Below are positions 5,991 to 9,279 of a stretch of DNA of 9,279 bases, one piece after another. Position numbers and translations under genes: made by a program. The stretch is from NCBI GenBank assembly GCA_946405475.1, contig CAMJHI010000073.1, positions 1 through 9,279 of the forward strand, read 5' to 3'. The notes beneath the pieces were generated by a model that was not told the origin of the DNA, did not search any database, and saw only the letters and a program-made list of their open reading frames with translations. Source of the stretch: an uncultured Clostridia bacterium (lineage in GTDB: Bacteria; Bacillota; Clostridia; Oscillospirales; Acutalibacteraceae). The stretch's first letter is position 1. Each line of letters opens with the position of its first letter.

Positions 5991-8166
5991 CTGGCGGCGC
6001 GGGCTGCACTGCCGGTTGCGGTGCTTCGGCGTTTTCGCGCTCGGCCGCGATCCTCGCTTTTTCCGCCTCGATGATCCGGCTGAACGATTCTTCGTCGACC
6101 TCCGCCATGCTTTCCGCCGCCTTGGAATCATCCGCGAAGGCGTCGAAGACGGCCTGCTTGTTTTCCACCAGTTCCATGATGCGCTCGTCCACCGTGTCGT
6201 CGCACAGCAGTCGGAAGACCAGCACGTTTTTGGTCTGCCCCATGCGGTAGGCCCGCGAAATGGCCTGGTTTTCGATGGAGGGCTTGAACTGCGGCTCGCA
6301 TAAGATCACGACGCTTGCCGCCTGAATGTTCAGCCCCGTGCCGCCGGATTGAATTTGTGCCGCCAGCACCGAGCCGCCGGGTGCTTCGTTGAAGCGGTCG
6401 ACGATCTCCTGCCGCCGCTGCGGCGAAACCGAGCCGTTGATGGGTTCGCAGCACCGTTCGCCCAGCAGGGCACGCACGGTGGCGATGGTGTCAAGAAAGA
6501 AGGAAAACACGATCACCTTGCGGTTTTCCTCCCGTGCGGCGTCCACGATCTTGAGCAGCCGCTGCGCCTTGCAGGATTTCTCCGCGTCCGGCGCGTTCCA
6601 CGACACGCGGCGCGCCTGCGCGAACTGCCCGGCCAGGATCGAGGCCTCGTACACCTGTTTTTCTTCCGGCAAAAGAATACACCATTCTTTGCGCTCTGTC
6701 AACTCAGGCAGCTCCTTGAGCACGTCCTCGCGCTTGCGGCGCAGATAAACCGGCGCGATGGCGGTGCGGAAGGTCTCCGCGCCCGAAAGCGATTTGATCT
6801 GCGAAGCCTTCGCGGCGATCTCCGGCTGCAGAAGGCTGATGAGAAAGCACATTTCCTCCACGCGGTTTTCCAGCGGCGTGCCCGACATGAACAGCACGCG
6901 GCCGGTGTGCGCCATGATGCGCATGACGGATCGGGTGCGGATGGTTTCGGGGTTTTTGATGTAATGCGCCTCGTCCACCACCAGCATGCCGAAGCGGAAT
7001 CGCTCCGGGATCTCGATTTTGGAGGAGGATTCAAAGGTCGTCACCAGCACGCCGCCGTTTTCCCGCCAGAATTGCTCCGCCGCGTCGTCGTTGCCCTGCA
7101 CGCGCACCGTCGTCAGATCGCTGAACTTTTCGATCTCGCGGCACCAGTTGATCACCACGCTCGCCGGGCAGATGACCATGAAGTGGTGCTCCCCCGCGTT
7201 GCGGGCGCACACCATGGCGGCGATGGCCTGCATGGTTTTGCCAAGCCCCATTTCGTCGCCCAGCAGCACGCGCTTTTGTTTGAGGATATAGCGCAGCCCG
7301 AACAATTGATACGAACGCAGCGTGGCCTTCAGTCCCCGCGTGTCGGCTTCGACCGCTTCGATCTGCGCGATGAGCTCACCCGACAGTCCGCTGTCGGTGG
7401 GCGGGGCGCTCTTGCGGCCGGTCAGCTTTTCCAGCAGCGCGTAATAACGAGCGGCGTTTGCTTCAAAATCCCGCAGGCAGGTGCCGAACGGGGCGTTGAC
7501 GACAGCGTCAAACTGTTCCCTGATCGTTTCGTACTGCGGCGAAAAGCGCTCCGAAAAGTATGCTGTGAAGGAGGCAAGAGCGGCCAGTGCTTTTTCTTTT
7601 TTTGCCTTGGAGGCGAACGCCCATTTGATCGGACTCGTCGCCGGAGCGAGCAGGTCGGCCTCCGCCTTTTTTGCGTCTGCCTCTTTGCGCAGCGCCTTGG
7701 CCTGCTGAATGGGTTGACCCGTATGGAGCAGCACGTACAGCCGCGTCAGCAGCTTTTCTTCGCTCGGGGTCGGATCGTTCGGGTCAAACCGAACGGCGCC
7801 GTCCGTTTTCAGCCCGGCGATTATTTGCTTCATGGCGGCGGCGATCTTGCCCGCGCTGTCCGGGCCGATGCCGGGGATCATCTCGATCTGATGCTGCGTT
7901 TTGCCCGCGAGCTGCGACAGATCGTTGATGCCCGCCTTGCGCAGGGCGGAAACGCGAATGCCGCTTTTGTCCGAATTGAGCTGCTCCACGTCGATCTGAG
8001 CCAGCACGGCATCCTGCTTTTCCTGCAGGACCGTTCGCGTCAGCGCGCGGATCTCCTGCTGCGCGCCCTCGCGGGATTGCTCGATCCCGTTCAGGGCGGC
8101 GACCGCTTCTTCAAAATCGAGGAGCATTTGTCTGGTTTGTTTGAAATTCGGCTTGTCCAAAGGCAT
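5983..8166 (-). CDS. SNF2-family DNA-dependent ATPase/helicase with N-terminal HhH region
   Basis: The 727-residue protein carries a complete SNF2/RapA-type superfamily 2 motor: motif I DEMGLGKT (304-311), motif II DEAH (398-401), motif III MSGTPLENR about 25 residues later, motif V QSGGTGLN (606-613) and motif VI QAISRAYRMGQTK (634-646). Motor proteins of this type translocate on double-stranded DNA and remodel or displace bound proteins, without classical strand separation. The N-terminal third is not motor: residues about 76-112 contain a helix-hairpin-helix with IPGIGP at 97-102, a non-sequence-specific DNA-binding element, and a charged, possibly coiled segment lies near 165-190. The tail is rich in E, A and P. 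The ATG at 8164-8166 is chosen because the GGTGGGGGGA before it can serve as a weak ribosome site; a GTG at 8178 would sit almost at the predicted transcript start. No methyltransferase or nuclease partner is adjacent, so repair, transcription recycling or defence all remain possible. Confidence 0.93.
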   Translation of the reverse strand: MPLDKPNFKQTRQMLLDFEEAVAALNGIEQSREGAQQEIRALTRTVLQEKQDAVLAQIDVEQLNSDKSGIRVSALRKAGINDLSQLAGKTQHQIEMIPGIGPDSAGKIAAAMKQIIAGLKTDGAVRFDPNDPTPSEEKLLTRLYVLLHTGQPIQQAKALRKEADAKKAEADLLAPATSPIKWAFASKAKKEKALAALASFTAYFSERFSPQYETIREQFDAVVNAPFGTCLRDFEANAARYYALLEKLTGRKSAPPTDSGLSGELIAQIEAVEADTRGLKATLRSYQLFGLRYILKQKRVLLGDEMGLGKTMQAIAAMVCARNAGEHHFMVICPASVVINWCREIEKFSDLTTVRVQGNDDAAEQFWRENGGVLVTTFESSSKIEIPERFRFGMLVVDEAHYIKNPETIRTRSVMRIMAHTGRVLFMSGTPLENRVEEMCFLISLLQPEIAAKASQIKSLSGAETFRTAIAPVYLRRKREDVLKELPELTERKEWCILLPEEKQVYEASILAGQFAQARRVSWNAPDAEKSCKAQRLLKIVDAAREENRKVIVFSFFLDTIATVRALLGERCCEPINGSVSPQRRQEIVDRFNEAPGGSVLAAQIQSGGTGLNIQAASVVILCEPQFKPSIENQAISRAYRMGQTKNVLVFRLLCDDTVDERIMELVENKQAVFDAFADDSKAAESMAEVDEESFSRIIEAEKARIAAERENAEAPQPAVQPAPPAT

Positions 8167-8178
8167 TCCCCCCACCAC

Positions 8179-8204
8179 AATAATCAGTATTATAACAGAT
8201 TATT
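8179..8204. repeat. Operator-like inverted repeat flanking the SNF2 -10 box
   Basis: AATAATC (8179-8185) and GATTATT (8198-8204) are perfect seven-base inverted arms with a 12-base spacer that holds the whole -10 hexamer (8189-8194). The arms are 19 bases apart centre to centre, close to two helical turns, as in many dimeric repressor operators. Which regulator would bind is unknown, and no regulator gene is in the window. Confidence 0.5.
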
Positions 8205-8217
8205 TCAGATTTGTCGA
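8189..8217 (-). promoter_or_regulatory. Sigma-A promoter of the SNF2 gene
   Basis: On the minus strand TCGACA (8212-8217, five of six to consensus) precedes TATAAT (8189-8194) by 17 bases, with TGT directly before the -10. The predicted start near 8182 gives a very short leader of about 15 bases before the ATG at 8166. Confidence 0.78.
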
Positions 8218-8236
8218 ATTAAGCTTACCGATCGCT

Positions 8237-8266
8237 TTGACTTTTTTGACTGATCTGTGCTACACT
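8237..8266 (+). promoter_or_regulatory. Extended -10 promoter of the HExxH protein gene
   Basis: TTGACT (8237-8242) and TACACT (8261-8266) are 18 bases apart, with TGC before the -10. The heptamer TTTGACT occurs twice, at 8236 and 8245, nine bases apart; only the first copy is spaced correctly as a -35. It is back to back with the SNF2 promoter, whose -35 is 19 bases away. Confidence 0.65.
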
Positions 8267-8291
8267 TCTCTTGCCATCTGTTTTATGCGTC

Positions 8292-8297
8292 GGAGGA
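8292..8297 (+). promoter_or_regulatory. Ribosome binding site supporting a GTG start
   Basis: GGAGGA lies eight bases before the GTG at 8306. An in-frame ATG at 8285 would add seven residues and would place this site inside the gene, but it has no ribosome binding site of its own, so the GTG is preferred. Confidence 0.75.
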
Positions 8298-8305
8298 ATA
8301 TCGTT

Positions 8306-9279
8306 GTGGATAAATCGAAAAAAACGCGTGCGATCACGCTGCGTTCGCTTTTGGCCGTCCTGCTTTTGCTCGGCGGGATCGTGCTGACGGTCAGATCCGA
8401 GCAAAAGACCGCTTCGGCCGTTCAGACTCAGGCCGTTTCGGAACAGACGACGGAAGAACTTACAAGCAGTGTGCCGGAGCCGACGACGGAAGAAAACACG
8501 GCTGTCAGCTATGACGCAGCGGATGAAGCCGCCTACGCCGGGCTGACCTATGACGATTTGCTGCAAAAGCTGCAGGCTGTTGCGGCAGACAAGAAGCTCT
8601 CCGACGTTGAGCTTGATTGCGCTAAAGTCATTCTGGACGGGCTGTATGCCAACTATGATTCCTGGAGCCGGATCGGCGGGGATTATCCGTCCAAGACGAC
8701 GTTCATCTGTCAGAATTTCATCGAACCGCTGAGCGCCTGCGCGCTGCGTTTTGTCAGCACGGACAGCGAAGAGGGGAAGCGGTTGGATTCAGAGGGCTCC
8801 GCGTCGGGCTTTACCACGCGGGCCGGCGGCGTCTCGACCGTTACGATCCTCTACGATCCGAACGACGACGAGGACGCGTTCCACGATACCGCCGAAAAAC
8901 TCCTGCATGAACTCACCCATGTCGTGCAGGAGGATCTGCCGTTTAATGGCAATGCGTTTGAAAAGTATCCGTTTCTTGAACAGATCATCATCGAGGGCAG
9001 CGCAACAAGCAAACAGAAGCTGATGAATCACCCCAAAACCGATAAAACGGTCAGTTTTCTATATTACATTGATGATACGACGATTGACTACTGGATGGAT
9101 AACGGATACGGTTACCCCAAAGAAATGAATTATTATTTTCAATTGCAGTATCTCGCCGGTTATGATGTGATGGAGGGCGTCGCCCGCGGCGATTCCGTGG
9201 GCAATATCGAACGCAGCATCGCAAAACGGTATGGGACAGATACGGCGGCCGCCGTCATGGAGCTGCTGAAAATGATTTA
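8306..9279 (+). CDS. Membrane-anchored putative zinc metalloprotease (HELTH motif), reaches right edge
   Basis: Translation from the GTG gives 324 codons plus TA at the window end, so a stop there is possible if the next base is A or G. Residues 3-8 are basic, 10-29 form one hydrophobic helix (uncleaved anchor or signal peptide), and 32-66 form a T/E/P/Q-rich linker with TTEE twice. From about 69 a folded domain follows. LLHELTHVVQE carries HExxH (H201, E202, H205), the zinc-binding and catalytic motif of zincin peptidases. E230 in IIIEGSAT, 25 residues after H205, is well placed as the third zinc ligand of a gluzincin. The protein would act outside the membrane; its substrate is unknown and I do not recognise a named family. 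G+C appears to fall toward the 3' end (about 40% in 9061-9120 against about 68% in 8821-8880, counted by eye). A non-peptidase lipoprotein-like role is possible if the zinc site is degenerate, but its key residues look intact. Confidence 0.8.
   Translation, partial: MDKSKKTRAITLRSLLAVLLLLGGIVLTVRSEQKTASAVQTQAVSEQTTEELTSSVPEPTTEENTAVSYDAADEAAYAGLTYDDLLQKLQAVAADKKLSDVELDCAKVILDGLYANYDSWSRIGGDYPSKTTFICQNFIEPLSACALRFVSTDSEEGKRLDSEGSASGFTTRAGGVSTVTILYDPNDDEDAFHDTAEKLLHELTHVVQEDLPFNGNAFEKYPFLEQIIIEGSATSKQKLMNHPKTDKTVSFLYYIDDTTIDYWMDNGYGYPKEMNYYFQLQYLAGYDVMEGVARGDSVGNIERSIAKRYGTDTAAAVMELLKMI

Noticed and set aside
6349..8253. A 634-codon open frame on the plus strand opposite the SNF2 gene
   Set aside because: It mirrors a protein with all SNF2 motifs, has an H, R, Q and A-rich composition without any domain, and lacks a ribosome binding site. 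Long antisense frames are expected at this codon composition.
5983..9279. SNF2 plus HExxH genes as a known defence system
   Set aside because: They are divergently transcribed and there is no methyltransferase, PLD or HNH nuclease, or other DISARM, Zorya or Dpd component in the window.

Overview
The window looks like a chromosomal segment from a moderately high-GC Firmicute, most likely a Clostridia gut-type lineage near Oscillospirales. That placement is an inference. It rests on the protein families (a GPH:cation symporter, a YczE/DUF6198-like membrane protein, a LicD-family enzyme, a secreted DUF4434 protein), strong Shine-Dalgarno sites, GTG and TTG starts, and AT-rich spacers with near-consensus vegetative promoters. 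I see no tRNA, rRNA, CRISPR array, insertion sequence or phage gene.

Layout from left to right. Positions 1-817 (minus) hold a LicD-family surface-polysaccharide or teichoic-acid modifying enzyme, cut by the left edge. A divergent promoter region (818-996) separates it from a plus-strand gene at 997-2289. That gene encodes an exported DUF4434 putative glycosidase with a C-terminal fibronectin-III-like domain, and it ends at a bidirectional terminator. Facing it on the minus strand is a six-helix YczE/DUF6198-like membrane protein (2336-3010, TTG start) with its own near-consensus promoter. Next come two minus-strand genes that appear to form one unit: an exported or membrane-anchored metallophosphoesterase (4549-5931), and only a few bases after it a GPH/MelB-type sugar symporter (3128-4534), closed by a strong terminator. 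Upstream on the same strand is a 727-residue SNF2-family DNA-dependent ATPase with an N-terminal helix-hairpin-helix region (5983-8166). Its promoter carries an inverted repeat flanking the -10 box. Divergent from it, 8306-9279 (plus) encodes a membrane-anchored or exported protein with a HELTH zinc-protease motif. It reaches the right edge and may end exactly there.

Much of the window concerns the cell envelope and carbohydrate: LicD, the DUF4434 glycosidase candidate, the phosphoesterase plus symporter pair, and the HExxH protein. A reasonable but unproven reading is that the phosphoesterase releases or trims a phosphorylated compound outside the cell and the symporter takes up the product. 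The SNF2 ATPase does not fit that theme. It has no methyltransferase, nuclease or other recognisable defence partner in the window.

Every gene except the GPH transporter has a recognisable promoter or promoter fragment, and all of these share an extended -10 (TGn before the hexamer). I found no convincing multi-gene novel system. The best leads are the HExxH protein, the HhH-SNF2 protein with its operator-like repeat, and the phosphoesterase-symporter pair.
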